From Streptomyces sp. NBC_01264 (GTDB lineage Bacteria > Actinomycetota > Actinomycetes > Streptomycetales > Streptomycetaceae), in the NCBI RefSeq assembly GCF_026340675.1, contig NZ_JAPEOX010000001.1:6758001-6822000 (forward strand): a stretch of DNA of 64,000 bases. Direction: 5' to 3'. The position numbers and the translations under genes were made by a program. This document shows, piece after piece, positions 17,332 through 25,725 of this stretch. The first letter of the stretch is position 1; every line of letters starts with the position of its first letter. The notes beneath the pieces were generated by a model, which saw only the letters and a list, made by a program, of their open reading frames with translations, did no database searches and had not been told where the DNA came from.

Positions 17332-17937
17332 TTGTCCGGAACCACGTACACCCCCGTCGTCTCGATCGCCTACCACTCCGGCTACGGCCACACCGCCGTG
17401 ATCGCCGAGGCCGTCAAGGCCGGCGCCGTCGATGCCGGCGCGACCGTCCACCTGATCAAGGTCGACGAGATCGACGACGCGCAGTGGGAGCTCCTGACCG
17501 CGTCCGACGCGATCGTCTTCGGCGCTCCGACCTACATGGGCACCGCCTCCGGTGCCTTCCACGTCTTCGCCGAGGCCACCTCGAAGATCTGGTTCGCGGC
17601 CGGCTGGCAGGACAAGGTCGCCGCGGGCTTCACCAACTCCGGCTCCAAGTCCGGAGACAAGGGCAACACCCTCGACTACTTCCAGACCCTGGCCTCGCAG
17701 CACGGCATGAGCTGGGTCAACCTGGGTCTGAAGCCGGGCTGGAACTCCAGCACCGGTTCCGAGAACGACATCAACCGCCTCGGCTTCTTCGACGGCGCCG
17801 CCGCCCAGTCCAACGGCGACCAGGGCCCCGAGTTCGTCCACAAGGCCGACATCGCCACCGCCGAGCACCTCGGCGCCCGCGTCACCGAGCAGGCCCGCGT
17901 GCTGCTCGCGGGCCGCGCCGTACTCGCCGGGGTCTGA
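17332..17937 (+). CDS. Flavodoxin-family NAD(P)H-dependent oxidoreductase (WrbA-like)
   Basis: A 201-residue FMN-binding flavodoxin-like reductase, probably an NAD(P)H:quinone or azo-type reductase. The FMN phosphate loop is SIAYHSGYGHTAVIAEAV near the N-terminus, and a second FMN contact is FGAPTYMGTASGAFH near residue 63. The TTG at 17332 has GAGGGAG about 8 bp upstream, and the protein then starts right before the first strand. Divergent pairing with an HxlR-family regulator suggests induction by quinones or other electrophiles. A long bidirectional hairpin follows. Confidence 0.88.
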   Translation: MSGTTYTPVVSIAYHSGYGHTAVIAEAVKAGAVDAGATVHLIKVDEIDDAQWELLTASDAIVFGAPTYMGTASGAFHVFAEATSKIWFAAGWQDKVAAGFTNSGSKSGDKGNTLDYFQTLASQHGMSWVNLGLKPGWNSSTGSENDINRLGFFDGAAAQSNGDQGPEFVHKADIATAEHLGARVTEQARVLLAGRAVLAGV

Positions 17938-17990
17938 CGAGGGCCCGGGTGCCGGGCGCTGCCCGCCCGGCACGGGGGCGTTGCGCGGAA

Positions 17991-18053
17991 AACGGGCGGG
18001 GGCACGGTCGGGCGCGGCGACATCCGCCGCGCGTGACCGTGCCCCCGCCCGTT
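17991..18053. terminator. Bidirectional terminator between flavodoxin and CAP-domain genes
   Basis: A 19-bp perfect stem: 17991-18009 (AACGGGCGGGGGCACGGTC) pairs with 18035-18053, with a further GC-rich stem inside the loop. It lies between convergent genes. Confidence 0.88.
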
Positions 18054-18060
18054 TGTGCTG

Positions 18061-18930
18061 CTAGAAGCCGAAGTCCTGCGTCCACCAGGGGCCGCCGGCG
18101 GCGTTGTACACGCCGACGCCCAGGGTGCGGAACTCGCAGTTGAGGATGTTGGCCTTGTGGCCCGGGCTGTTCATCCAGGCCTTCATCACGGCCGCCGCGT
18201 CACCCTGACCGCGGGCGATGTTCTCGCCGCCCATCCCCGATATGCCGGCCTTGGTGGCGCGGTCCCACGGGGTGTTGCCGTCGGGGTCGGTGTGGTCGAA
18301 GAAGCCCCGGTCGGCCATGTCCTTGCTGAAGGCCCCGGCCAGCGCCGCCAGCGGCGGGTTCGCCCGGACCGGAACGCAGCCCGCCTGCGCGCGCTCCTGG
18401 TTCACCAGGGTGAGTACGGCGCTCTCCTCGGCGGAGTGACCGGCCGAGGCGGGCGCTGCGGGCGGGGCCGCGGGGGCGGAGGGCTTCGGAGCGGCGGTCT
18501 TCGGCTTCGGCGTCACCGGCGTCGGGGTGGGGCTCGCCTTCGGGGTCTTCGCCGGCGCCGTGGAGGGGGACGGAGAAGGGGAAGGGGAGGCCGACGGGGA
18601 AGGCGGGGCCGAGGGGGTGGGGGAGGACGGAGGGGTACCCGCTCCCGAAGGGGTCCGACCGGAGAGGTTGGCGAGGCCGCCCTGTTGCTCCAGCGCGCTC
18701 CCGGTGCTCGGCGAGACCGGGGTCCGGGCCCCGGCGTTCGCGGTTTTCGCGTCGGAGCCCGCGGTCGTGACCCCTACATAGGGGAAGGAGGAGCCGACCG
18801 GGACGAAGCCCGTGGTGACGGCCGCCGTGCCGAGGGCCACCGCCACGGATACGCCGAGGAGACCGCCTCGCAGGGCGGCGCGGCGCTTGCCGCCGGGGCG
18901 CGGTGCGGCGTGGAGTCGGTGACGTCCCAT
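18061..18930 (-). CDS. Secreted or membrane-tethered CAP (SCP/PR1-like) domain protein
   Basis: A 289-residue exported protein. A basic start (GRHRLHAAPRPGGKRR) and one hydrophobic segment (about residues 19-45) form a signal sequence or membrane anchor. Residues about 85-160 are a Pro/Ser/Thr-rich linker with many PSPS repeats, probably wall-spanning. The CAP domain fills the last 125 residues, with VLTLVNQERAQAGC, the GENIARGQGD motif and MNSPGHKANIL. CAP proteins are extracellular with diverse or unknown activities. The gene is monocistronic and convergent with the flavodoxin gene. Confidence 0.9.
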   Translation of the reverse strand: MGRHRLHAAPRPGGKRRAALRGGLLGVSVAVALGTAAVTTGFVPVGSSFPYVGVTTAGSDAKTANAGARTPVSPSTGSALEQQGGLANLSGRTPSGAGTPPSSPTPSAPPSPSASPSPSPSPSTAPAKTPKASPTPTPVTPKPKTAAPKPSAPAAPPAAPASAGHSAEESAVLTLVNQERAQAGCVPVRANPPLAALAGAFSKDMADRGFFDHTDPDGNTPWDRATKAGISGMGGENIARGQGDAAAVMKAWMNSPGHKANILNCEFRTLGVGVYNAAGGPWWTQDFGF

Positions 18931-19077
18931 CGCGGCTTCACCTTCCTGGGGTTCGGATCAATGCTTCAAGATCAACCTTTACTCACCCAAATGGGTGAGC
19001 TCATTGCTGCGCGACTGTACGCCATGGCGACAGGGGGCGAGGTGACCCGGATTTGTTTGCCCGGTTAGCGTTCAGAC

Positions 19078-19359
19078 ATGAACGAAGATGTGCGCATGAC
19101 CGCCTGGGTGCGCGGCCGTGTACAGGGAGTGGGCTTCCGCTGGTTCACCAGGGCCAATGCCATGGAGATCGGCGGACTGATCGGCTTCGCGCTCAACCTG
19201 GACGACGGGCGAGTACAGGTGGTGGCCGAAGGTCAACGTGAGAATTGCCACCGGCTCCTGGAGTGGCTGCACGGCCCCGACACGCCCGGGAACGTCGACG
19301 GGGTGACAGAGATCTGGGGCACACCGCGCGGTGGTTATGACGGGTTCGCGATCCGGTGA
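19078..19359 (+). CDS. acyP: Acylphosphatase
   Basis: A 93-residue acylphosphatase that hydrolyses carboxyl-phosphate bonds. The signature is complete: [17 protein letters not shown] contains the substrate-binding Arg, and the catalytic Asn lies in [20 protein letters not shown] 19078 is used; an internal ATG at 19096 is less likely. Acylphosphatase next to smc is a recurrent actinobacterial arrangement, although no shared function is known. Confidence 0.95.
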   Translation: MNEDVRMTAWVRGRVQGVGFRWFTRANAMEIGGLIGFALNLDDGRVQVVAEGQRENCHRLLEWLHGPDTPGNVDGVTEIWGTPRGGYDGFAIR

Positions 19360-19724
19360 GCGATCGACTGATCATGTACTGAACACATCGCCGGATGGTC
19401 CGCATGCGGTCGGAACTGCGCATTCATCGCCGACGCGTTGCCGACGGGGCGGATCCGTGGAAGGCTCGGAGACGAGGATGATCTCCACGCCCCTTGCGGG
19501 GGCCGGGATGCCCGCCGATACGGGGCGTGATCGTGTTGACCGTCAAACTTTTTGGTGAGACGCTGGAAGCCCCGCGCACCTGAGCTGTTTGGCAGTGCTG
19601 GCAGTACACAGTGTCAGCCAAAGATCGATGCAGTGACTGACAGTCGCTGCCGGACCTCGCGGGTGCGATTCCCTCACGACCCACACCGCTTCGGTCGGTC
19701 ACTCAGTGTGGAGGACCATCCATC
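19360..19724. other. 365-bp gene-free region with clustered CAGT motifs
   Basis: No gene or RNA was recognised. The 19587-19655 part contains five CAGT tetramers and an imperfect dyad framed by TTTGGC (19588) and GCCAAA (about 19617). TTGACC occurs at 19536-19541, but no matching -10 was found at normal spacing. It presumably contains the promoter of the small coiled-coil gene. Confidence 0.4.
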
Positions 19725-19940
19725 ATGGCAAAGGCGCTTCTCGGTTACGTCGGCGGTTCCGACCCGCGACTCCTCGCCGAGATGCGACGGCTTCAGCAGC
19801 GCGTCCAGGACCTCGAGTCCGAGCTCGGACGAATCCAGTCCGAAAACGACGCTCTGAACGCGGCCGCCGCACAGCACGGAGACTCGTTGCTTGACAGCAT
19901 CGACCTCGACGTACCCCAGGCGGAGCCTGCGCTCACCTGA
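19725..19940 (+). CDS. Small coiled-coil protein upstream of smc
   Basis: A 71-residue acidic protein of unknown function. It starts MAKALLGYVGGSDPRLL and continues as a heptad-like coiled coil (about residues 20-47: MRRLQQRVQDLESELGR onward) with a short acidic tail. The codon bias is that of a normal Streptomyces gene, and a canonical terminator follows, supporting a real gene. I recall a similar short gene at this place in other Streptomyces. It lies 228 bp before smc but is separated from it by the terminator, so any link to chromosome organisation is positional only. Confidence 0.75.
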   Translation: MAKALLGYVGGSDPRLLAEMRRLQQRVQDLESELGRIQSENDALNAAAAQHGDSLLDSIDLDVPQAEPALT

Positions 19941-19984
19941 TCCGCGCTCCCTCGTCGCTCGATCAACGGAACCGCATGATCTGC

Positions 19985-20006
19985 AAGGGACGCTTCGGCG
20001 TCCCTT
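19985..20006 (+). terminator. UUCG-tetraloop terminator with pyrimidine tail
   Basis: AAGGGACGC (19985-19993), TTCG loop, GCGTCCCTT (19998-20006), followed by CTTTCTTTCC. This is one of the few classical intrinsic terminators in the window; it isolates the small coiled-coil gene from smc. Confidence 0.92.
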
Positions 20007-20168
20007 CTTTCTTTCCGTTCTTCCCTACTCCGCTTTTCCTCCGCCTTTCCCACCTCGGACAAGGCCGCCGGGCGGCGTTGCGCCAGGTGGGGGGCCCATT
20101 CCTTTAACGTCTGATGTGCCCTGCACCTTCATGGGCGAAACCGAACGTGAAAGGTAGAGTCCGGCGGC

Positions 20169-23100
20169 GTGCACCTCAAGTCCCTGACCCTGCGTGGCTT
20201 CAAATCCTTCGCTTCCGCGACCACCCTGCGCTTCGAGCCGGGCATCACCTGCGTCGTGGGCCCCAACGGCTCCGGCAAGTCCAATGTGGTGGACGCGCTC
20301 TCCTGGGTCATGGGCGAACAAGGGGCCAAGTCCCTGCGCGGCGGGAAGATGGAAGACGTCATCTTCGCCGGCACGACCGGCCGCCCGCCGCTCGGCCGCG
20401 CCGAGGTCTCGCTCACCATCGACAACTCCGACGGCGCGCTGCCCATCGAGTACGCCGAGGTCACCATCACGCGGATCATGTTCCGCGGCGGCAGCAGCGA
20501 GTACCAGATCAACGGCGACACCTGCCGCCTCCTCGACATCCAGGAACTGCTCTCTGACTCCGGCATCGGCCGCGAGATGCACGTCATCGTCGGACAGGGC
20601 CAGCTGGACTCCGTCCTGCACGCCGATCCGATGGGCCGGCGCGCCTTCATCGAGGAGGCGGCGGGTGTGCTCAAGCACCGCAAGCGCAAGGAGAAGGCGC
20701 TGCGGAAGCTGGACGCGATGCAGGCCAATCTCGCGCGCGTGCAGGACCTGGGCAACGAACTGCAGCGGCAGCTGAAGCCCTTGGGGCGGCAGGCGGCGGT
20801 GGCCCGGCGGGCGGCCGTGATCCAGGCGGACCTGCGGGACGCGCGGCTGCGGCTGCTCGCCGACGACCTCGTCACGCTGAAGGGCGCGCTCGACGCGGAG
20901 ATCGCGGACGAGGCCGCCCTGAAGGAGCGCAAGGAGGCGGCCGAGGCGCAGCTCGCGGCCGCGGTGCGGCGGGAATCCGAACTGGAGGAGGCCGTACGGG
21001 AACTCGCGCCCCGGCTCCAGCGGGCGCAGCAGACCTGGTACGAACTGTCCCAGCTCGCCGAACGCGTGCGCGGGACGGTGTCGCTGGCGGACGCCCGGGT
21101 CACCTCGGCGTCGGCGCCGGCCGAGGAGGACCGGCGAGGGCCGGACCAGAGGGACCCTGAAAGCATGGAGAAGGAGGCCGCGCGGATCCGCGAGCAGGAG
21201 GCGGAACTGACGGCCTCGATGGAGGCGGCCGCGCGGGCGCTGGAGGACACCGTCTCCCACCGGGCCGAGCTGGAGCGCTCGCTGGCGGACGAGGAACGGC
21301 GGCTACGGGACGTGGCGCGGGCCATCGCCGACCGGCGCGAGGCGCTGGCGCGGCTGACGGGCCGGCTCGGCGTGGCCCGCTCCCGCGCGGGCGCGGCGCA
21401 GGCGGAGATCGACCGGCTGGTCGTGGCGCGGGACGGGGCGCGGGCGCGGGCGGAGGAGGCGCGCGAGGAGTACGAGGCGTTGGCGGAGGAGGTCGGGGAG
21501 GAGTCCCCGGGGGCCTCCGCTGCCTCCGGCTCCCCTTCGGGGCCGGGGGAGTACGAGGAGGCGCGGGCCGAACTGGCGGCGGCGGAGGCCGGACTCGGGG
21601 AGGCCCGGGACGCGTTGGCTGCGGCGGAGCGATCGCGGGCGGCGGTGTCGGCGCGCCGGGACGCCCTGGCGATGGGGCTGCGCCGCAAGGACGGTACGGC
21701 GGAGCTGCTCGCGGCGCGGCTGGAGGGACTGCTCGGGCCGGCGGCGCAGCGGCTGTCCGTGACCCCGGGGTACGAGGTCGCGGTGGCCGCGGCGCTGGGT
21801 GCGGCGGCGGACGCGGTGGCCGTCACCTCGGCGGCGGCGGCGGCCGGGGCGATCCGGTACCTGCGGGACGGGGATGCGGGGCGGGCCGCCTTCCTGATCG
21901 CTCCGGCGGCGGCCTCCGGCGGTCCGGCGGCGGCGCCCGGCGTGCCGGGCCAGGGACAGGGCCCGGACGCGGGCCCGGCTGCGGCTCCGGCCGTGGCTCA
22001 GGTTCCGGCTTCGGCTCCGGTTCCTGTCCCGGCCTCGGCCCAGATCCCGGTCCCGGCCTCCGCTCAGGTCCAGGTCCCGGCCCAGGTCCCGGACGCGGGC
22101 CCGGCTGCGGCTCCGGCCCAGGCCCAGGCCCCGGTCCCGGCCTCGGCCCAGGGCCCGGACGCGGGCCCGGCTGTGCTTCAGGCGCCAGCGGCGGGGCCGG
22201 CCGCCCTGCCGACGCCGGTGGGGCCGGGTGTGTCGGGCTCCGTGGTCCAGGTGTCGGCGGGGGTGGTCTCGCCGTCCCAGGTGCGCCTGATTGCGGCCGG
22301 GGGGCTTGTGCAGGGGGACGCGGAAGTGCTGCGGGCCGTGGCCTGGGTGTTGCGGGACTTCGTCGTCGTCGGGGGGCTCGACGAGGCCGAGGCGGTCGTC
22401 GCCGCGCGGCCCGAGCTGGTGGCCGTGACCGCCGAGGGGGACGTGCTCGGAGCGCACCTCGCGCACGGCGGGTCCGCCGGGGTGCCCAGCCTGATCGAGG
22501 TGCAGGCCGCGGTCGACGAGGCCGCGGCGGAGCTGGCCCGGCTGGACGGCCGGTGTCTGGCGCTGGCGGGCGAGAAGGAGGCCGCGGCCGCGCGCCGGGT
22601 GGCGGCCGGGGCCCGGGTCGAGGAGCTCGGGGAGCTCCGGCGGGCCGCCGAGCGGGCCCGGGCCGGGGTCGCGCAGCAGCTCGGGCGGCTGGCCGGGCAG
22701 GCGAAGGGGGCACTGGGCGAAGCCGAGCGCGCCGCCGCGGCCGCAGCGACCGCGCAGGACGCGCTGGAGCAGGCTCTGGCCGATGTAGAGGAGTGTGCGG
22801 AACGCCTCGCCGTAGCTGAGGAGATGCCGGCGGAAGAGGAGCCGGACACCTCCCGAAGGGACCGGCTCGCGGCCGACGGGGCGAACGCGCGGCAGACCGA
22901 GATGGAGGCCCGGCTCCAGCTCAGGACCCATGAGGAACGGGTCAAGGGGCTCGCGGGCCGGGCCGATTCCCTCGACCGCGGCGCCAGGGCCGAGCGGGAG
23001 GCCCGCGCCCGGGCCGAGCGCCGCCGGGTACGGCTGCGGTACGAGGCCCAGGTGGCCGCCGCCGTCGCCGACGGAGCCCGCCAGCTGCTGGCGCACATCG

Positions 23101-24071
23101 AGGTGTCGCTGACCCGCGCCGTCGGGGAGCGCACGTCCGCCGAGTACGCGAAGGGCGTGCGGGAGCGCGAGCTCGACGAGGCCCGGGGTCTGGGGCGCGG
23201 CCTGAAGGGCGAACTCGACAAGCTCACGGACTCCGTGCACCGCGGCGAGGTCCTCGGAGCCGAGAAGCGCATGCGGATCGAGCAGGTGGAGAGCCGTGCC
23301 CTGGAGGAGTTCGGGATGGCGGCGCAGGGCCTCGTCGACGAGTACGGTCCCGACCAGCCGGTGCCGCCGGGCCCGTCCGCAGACGGGGAGGACCCGGATC
23401 CGGACGCCGCGCCGGAGCCCTTCGTACGCGCCCGGCAGGAGAAACGGCTGAAGGCGGCCGAGCGGGCCTACCAGCAGCTCGGCAAGGTCAACCCGCTGGC
23501 GCTGGAGGAGTTCGCGGCGCTGGAGGAGCGGCACAAGTTCCTCAGTGAGCAGCTGGAGGACCTGCGCAAGACCAGGGCCGACCTCCTCCAGGTCGTGAAG
23601 GAGGTCGACGAGCGGGTCGAGCAGGTCTTCACGGAGGCCTACCGGGATACGGCCCGTCAGTTCGAGGGGGTGTTCTCGCGGTTGTTCCCCGGCGGCGAGG
23701 GCCGGCTGATCCTGACGGATCCGGACAACATGCTCACCACGGGCGTCGACGTCGAGGCCCGGCCGCCGGGCAAGAAGGTCAAGCGGCTGTCGCTGCTCTC
23801 GGGCGGCGAGCGCTCGCTGACCGCCGTGGCCCTGCTGGTGTCCATCTTCAAGGCGCGGCCCAGCCCGTTCTACGTGATGGACGAGGTGGAGGCCGCCCTC
23901 GACGACACCAACCTGCAGCGGCTGATCCGAATCATGGAGGAGCTGCAGGAGAGCTCGCAGCTGATCGTGATCACGCACCAGAAGCGGACCATGGAGGTCG
24001 CGGACGCGCTCTACGGGGTCTCGATGCAGGGCGACGGCGTCTCGAAGGTGATCAGCCAGCGCCTGCGGTGA
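20169..24071 (+). CDS. smc: Chromosome segregation protein SMC with enlarged hinge
   Basis: A 1300-residue SMC ATPase, longer than the usual 1150-1200. It organises and segregates chromosomes together with ScpA and ScpB. Walker A is GPNGSGKS (residues 31-38). The signature LSLLSGGERS lies near 1206-1216, with Walker B FYVMDEVEAALDD just after. Long Ala/Glu/Arg coiled coils flank a hinge at about 510-780. Inside the hinge, after GRAAFLIAP (residue 579) and before VRLIAAGGLVQGD (residue 705), is a low-complexity Pro/Ala/Gln/Val insertion of about 120 residues built from repeats such as PVPASAQ and PDAGPA. The frame is intact, and both hinge halves and the ATPase head remain. The start is the GTG at 20169, directly before the HLKSLTLRGFKSF strand. 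Confidence 0.97.
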   Translation: MHLKSLTLRGFKSFASATTLRFEPGITCVVGPNGSGKSNVVDALSWVMGEQGAKSLRGGKMEDVIFAGTTGRPPLGRAEVSLTIDNSDGALPIEYAEVTITRIMFRGGSSEYQINGDTCRLLDIQELLSDSGIGREMHVIVGQGQLDSVLHADPMGRRAFIEEAAGVLKHRKRKEKALRKLDAMQANLARVQDLGNELQRQLKPLGRQAAVARRAAVIQADLRDARLRLLADDLVTLKGALDAEIADEAALKERKEAAEAQLAAAVRRESELEEAVRELAPRLQRAQQTWYELSQLAERVRGTVSLADARVTSASAPAEEDRRGPDQRDPESMEKEAARIREQEAELTASMEAAARALEDTVSHRAELERSLADEERRLRDVARAIADRREALARLTGRLGVARSRAGAAQAEIDRLVVARDGARARAEEAREEYEALAEEVGEESPGASAASGSPSGPGEYEEARAELAAAEAGLGEARDALAAAERSRAAVSARRDALAMGLRRKDGTAELLAARLEGLLGPAAQRLSVTPGYEVAVAAALGAAADAVAVTSAAAAAGAIRYLRDGDAGRAAFLIAPAAASGGPAAAPGVPGQGQGPDAGPAAAPAVAQVPASAPVPVPASAQIPVPASAQVQVPAQVPDAGPAAAPAQAQAPVPASAQGPDAGPAVLQAPAAGPAALPTPVGPGVSGSVVQVSAGVVSPSQVRLIAAGGLVQGDAEVLRAVAWVLRDFVVVGGLDEAEAVVAARPELVAVTAEGDVLGAHLAHGGSAGVPSLIEVQAAVDEAAAELARLDGRCLALAGEKEAAAARRVAAGARVEELGELRRAAERARAGVAQQLGRLAGQAKGALGEAERAAAAAATAQDALEQALADVEECAERLAVAEEMPAEEEPDTSRRDRLAADGANARQTEMEARLQLRTHEERVKGLAGRADSLDRGARAEREARARAERRRVRLRYEAQVAAAVADGARQLLAHIEVSLTRAVGERTSAEYAKGVRERELDEARGLGRGLKGELDKLTDSVHRGEVLGAEKRMRIEQVESRALEEFGMAAQGLVDEYGPDQPVPPGPSADGEDPDPDAAPEPFVRARQEKRLKAAERAYQQLGKVNPLALEEFAALEERHKFLSEQLEDLRKTRADLLQVVKEVDERVEQVFTEAYRDTARQFEGVFSRLFPGGEGRLILTDPDNMLTTGVDVEARPPGKKVKRLSLLSGGERSLTAVALLVSIFKARPSPFYVMDEVEAALDDTNLQRLIRIMEELQESSQLIVITHQKRTMEVADALYGVSMQGDGVSKVISQRLR
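21903..22270 (+). repeat. Repeat-derived coding insertion in the smc hinge
   Basis: An in-frame, internally repetitive segment. A block starting CCCGGACGCGGGCCCGGCT occurs at 21962, 22088 and 22154 (encoding PDAGPA), with intervening copies of CCGGTCCCGGCCTC-like units encoding PVPAS. It codes for about 120 residues with almost only Pro, Ala, Gln, Val, Gly and Ser. Copy number probably varies by slippage or recombination. Confidence 0.85.
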
Positions 24072-24080
24072 CGGGGCGGC

Positions 24081-24120
24081 CGGGTGCGGCCGGGTGCGGC
24101 CAGGTGTGACCGGGTGCGGC
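24081..24120. repeat. 10-bp tandem repeat after smc
   Basis: Four head-to-tail copies of CGGGTGCGGC (24081, 24091, degenerate at 24101, 24111) start 10 bp after the smc stop. No hairpin is formed; nothing else was seen in the 173 bp up to the permease start. Confidence 0.8.
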
Positions 24121-24244
24121 CGCGCCGATGCGGGGCACGTGCGCCCCGATGGCCCCTCCGGGTGGTGCCCGATGTTGACCTGTGCGCCACTGGGAGGGAT
24201 CACACACCCAGCCCGTCACCGCAGCCGGCACGCAGGAGCGCACC

Positions 24245-25681
24245 TTGAGCAGCAGCAGTACGACGCCGCCCCAGGCCTCAGGCGGCGGCCACGTATCGCA
24301 GCCCGACCACCTCGGGCACGTCATCTTCATCACCGCGGCCGCCGCGATGGGCGGATTCCTCTTCGGGTACGACAGCTCCGTCATCAACGGCGCCGTCGTG
24401 GCCATCCGCGACCGCTTCGACGTCGGCCCCGGCACCCTCGCCCAGGTGATCGCGGCCGCGCTGATCGGCTGCGCCCTCGGCGCGGCCACCGCCGGCCGGA
24501 TCGCCGACCGGATCGGCCGCATCCGCTGCATGCAGATCGCCGCCGTCCTCTTCACGGCCAGCGCCATCGGCTCCGCCCTGCCGTTCGCCCTCTGGGACCT
24601 GGCGCTCTGGCGGGTCATCGGCGGCTTCGGCATCGGCATGGCCTCGGTGATCGGCCCGGCCTACATCGCCGAGGTCTCCCCGCCCGCCTACCGCGGCCGG
24701 CTCGCCTCGTTCCAGCAGGCCGCGATCGTCACCGGCATCGCCATCTCCCAGCTCGTCAACTGGGGGATCCTGAACCTCGCCGACGGCGACCAGCGCGGAA
24801 AGATCGGCGGCCTGGAAGCCTGGCAGTGGATGCTCGGCGTGATGGTCGTCCCGGCCGTGCTCTACGGGCTGCTCTCCTTCGCCATTCCCGAGTCCCCGCG
24901 CTTCCTCGTCTCGGCCGGCCGCATGGAGAAGGCCAAGACGGTCCTGCGCGAGGTAGAGGGCGAGGGCATCGACGCCGACGCCCGCGTCCGCGAGATCGAC
25001 AACGCCATCCATTCGGAGCAGAAGTCCAGCTTCAAGGACCTCCTCGGCGGCCGCTTCGGCTTCCTGCCGATCGTCTGGATCGGCATCGGCCTCTCCGTCT
25101 TCCAGCAGCTCGTCGGCATCAACGTGATCTTCTACTACAGCTCCTCGCTGTGGCAGTCGGTCGGCATCGACCCGAGTTCCTCGTTCCTGTATTCCTTCGA
25201 GACCTCCGTGGTGAACATCGTCGGTACGGTGATCGCGATGGTCTTCGTGGACCGCATCGGCCGCAAGCCCCTCGCCCTCATCGGGTCCGTGGGCATGGCG
25301 ATCTCCCTCGCGCTCGCCGCGTGGGCCTTCTCCTACAAGGACACCAGCGGCGGCGACATCGCCCTCCCGCACACCCAGGGGCTCGTGGCCCTGATCGCGG
25401 CCAACTTCTTCGTGCTCTTCTTCGCCCTGTCCTGGGGCGTGGTGGTCTGGGTCCTGCTCGGCGAGATGTTCCCGGGCCGCATCCGCGCCGCGGCCCTCGG
25501 CGTGGCGGCCGCCGCCCAGTGGATCGCCAACTGGGTCATCACCGTCTCGTTCCCGACGCTCTCGGACTGGAACCTGTCCGGCGCCTACGTCATCTACGCG
25601 GTCTTCGCCGTGCTCTCGTTCCCGTTCATCCTCAAGTGGGTGCCGGAGACCAAGGGCAAGGCGCTGGAGGAGATGGGCTGA
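24245..25681 (+). CDS. glcP: Sugar-porter MFS permease, GlcP-like glucose uptake
   Basis: A 478-residue MFS sugar:proton symporter with 12 predicted membrane helices. Sugar-porter signatures are GRIADRIGRIR between helices 2 and 3, PESPRFL after helix 6, FQQLVGINVIFYYSS in helix 7 and VPETKGKALEE at the C-terminus. In S. coelicolor the gene next to smc (SCO5578) encodes the major glucose permease GlcP, and position and length agree here. The TTG at 24245 is preferred, with AGGAG six bases upstream; a GTG at 24182 would add 21 residues without a good binding site. Glucose specificity is inferred from synteny. Confidence 0.88.
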   Translation: MSSSSTTPPQASGGGHVSQPDHLGHVIFITAAAAMGGFLFGYDSSVINGAVVAIRDRFDVGPGTLAQVIAAALIGCALGAATAGRIADRIGRIRCMQIAAVLFTASAIGSALPFALWDLALWRVIGGFGIGMASVIGPAYIAEVSPPAYRGRLASFQQAAIVTGIAISQLVNWGILNLADGDQRGKIGGLEAWQWMLGVMVVPAVLYGLLSFAIPESPRFLVSAGRMEKAKTVLREVEGEGIDADARVREIDNAIHSEQKSSFKDLLGGRFGFLPIVWIGIGLSVFQQLVGINVIFYYSSSLWQSVGIDPSSSFLYSFETSVVNIVGTVIAMVFVDRIGRKPLALIGSVGMAISLALAAWAFSYKDTSGGDIALPHTQGLVALIAANFFVLFFALSWGVVVWVLLGEMFPGRIRAAALGVAAAAQWIANWVITVSFPTLSDWNLSGAYVIYAVFAVLSFPFILKWVPETKGKALEEMG

Positions 25682-25725
25682 CCACCCCGCCAACGCCCCC
25701 TTCGCCGGTCCGGCCCTGCCCCGTC

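Noticed and set aside
19655..19700. A T-arm-like stretch (GGTGCGATTCCC) upstream of the small coiled-coil gene
   Set aside because: No acceptor, D or anticodon arm can be formed around it, so it is not a tRNA.
21960..22200. Repeats in smc considered as a CRISPR array
   Set aside because: The repeats are in frame, have no uniform spacers, and encode Pro/Ala/Gln-rich protein.
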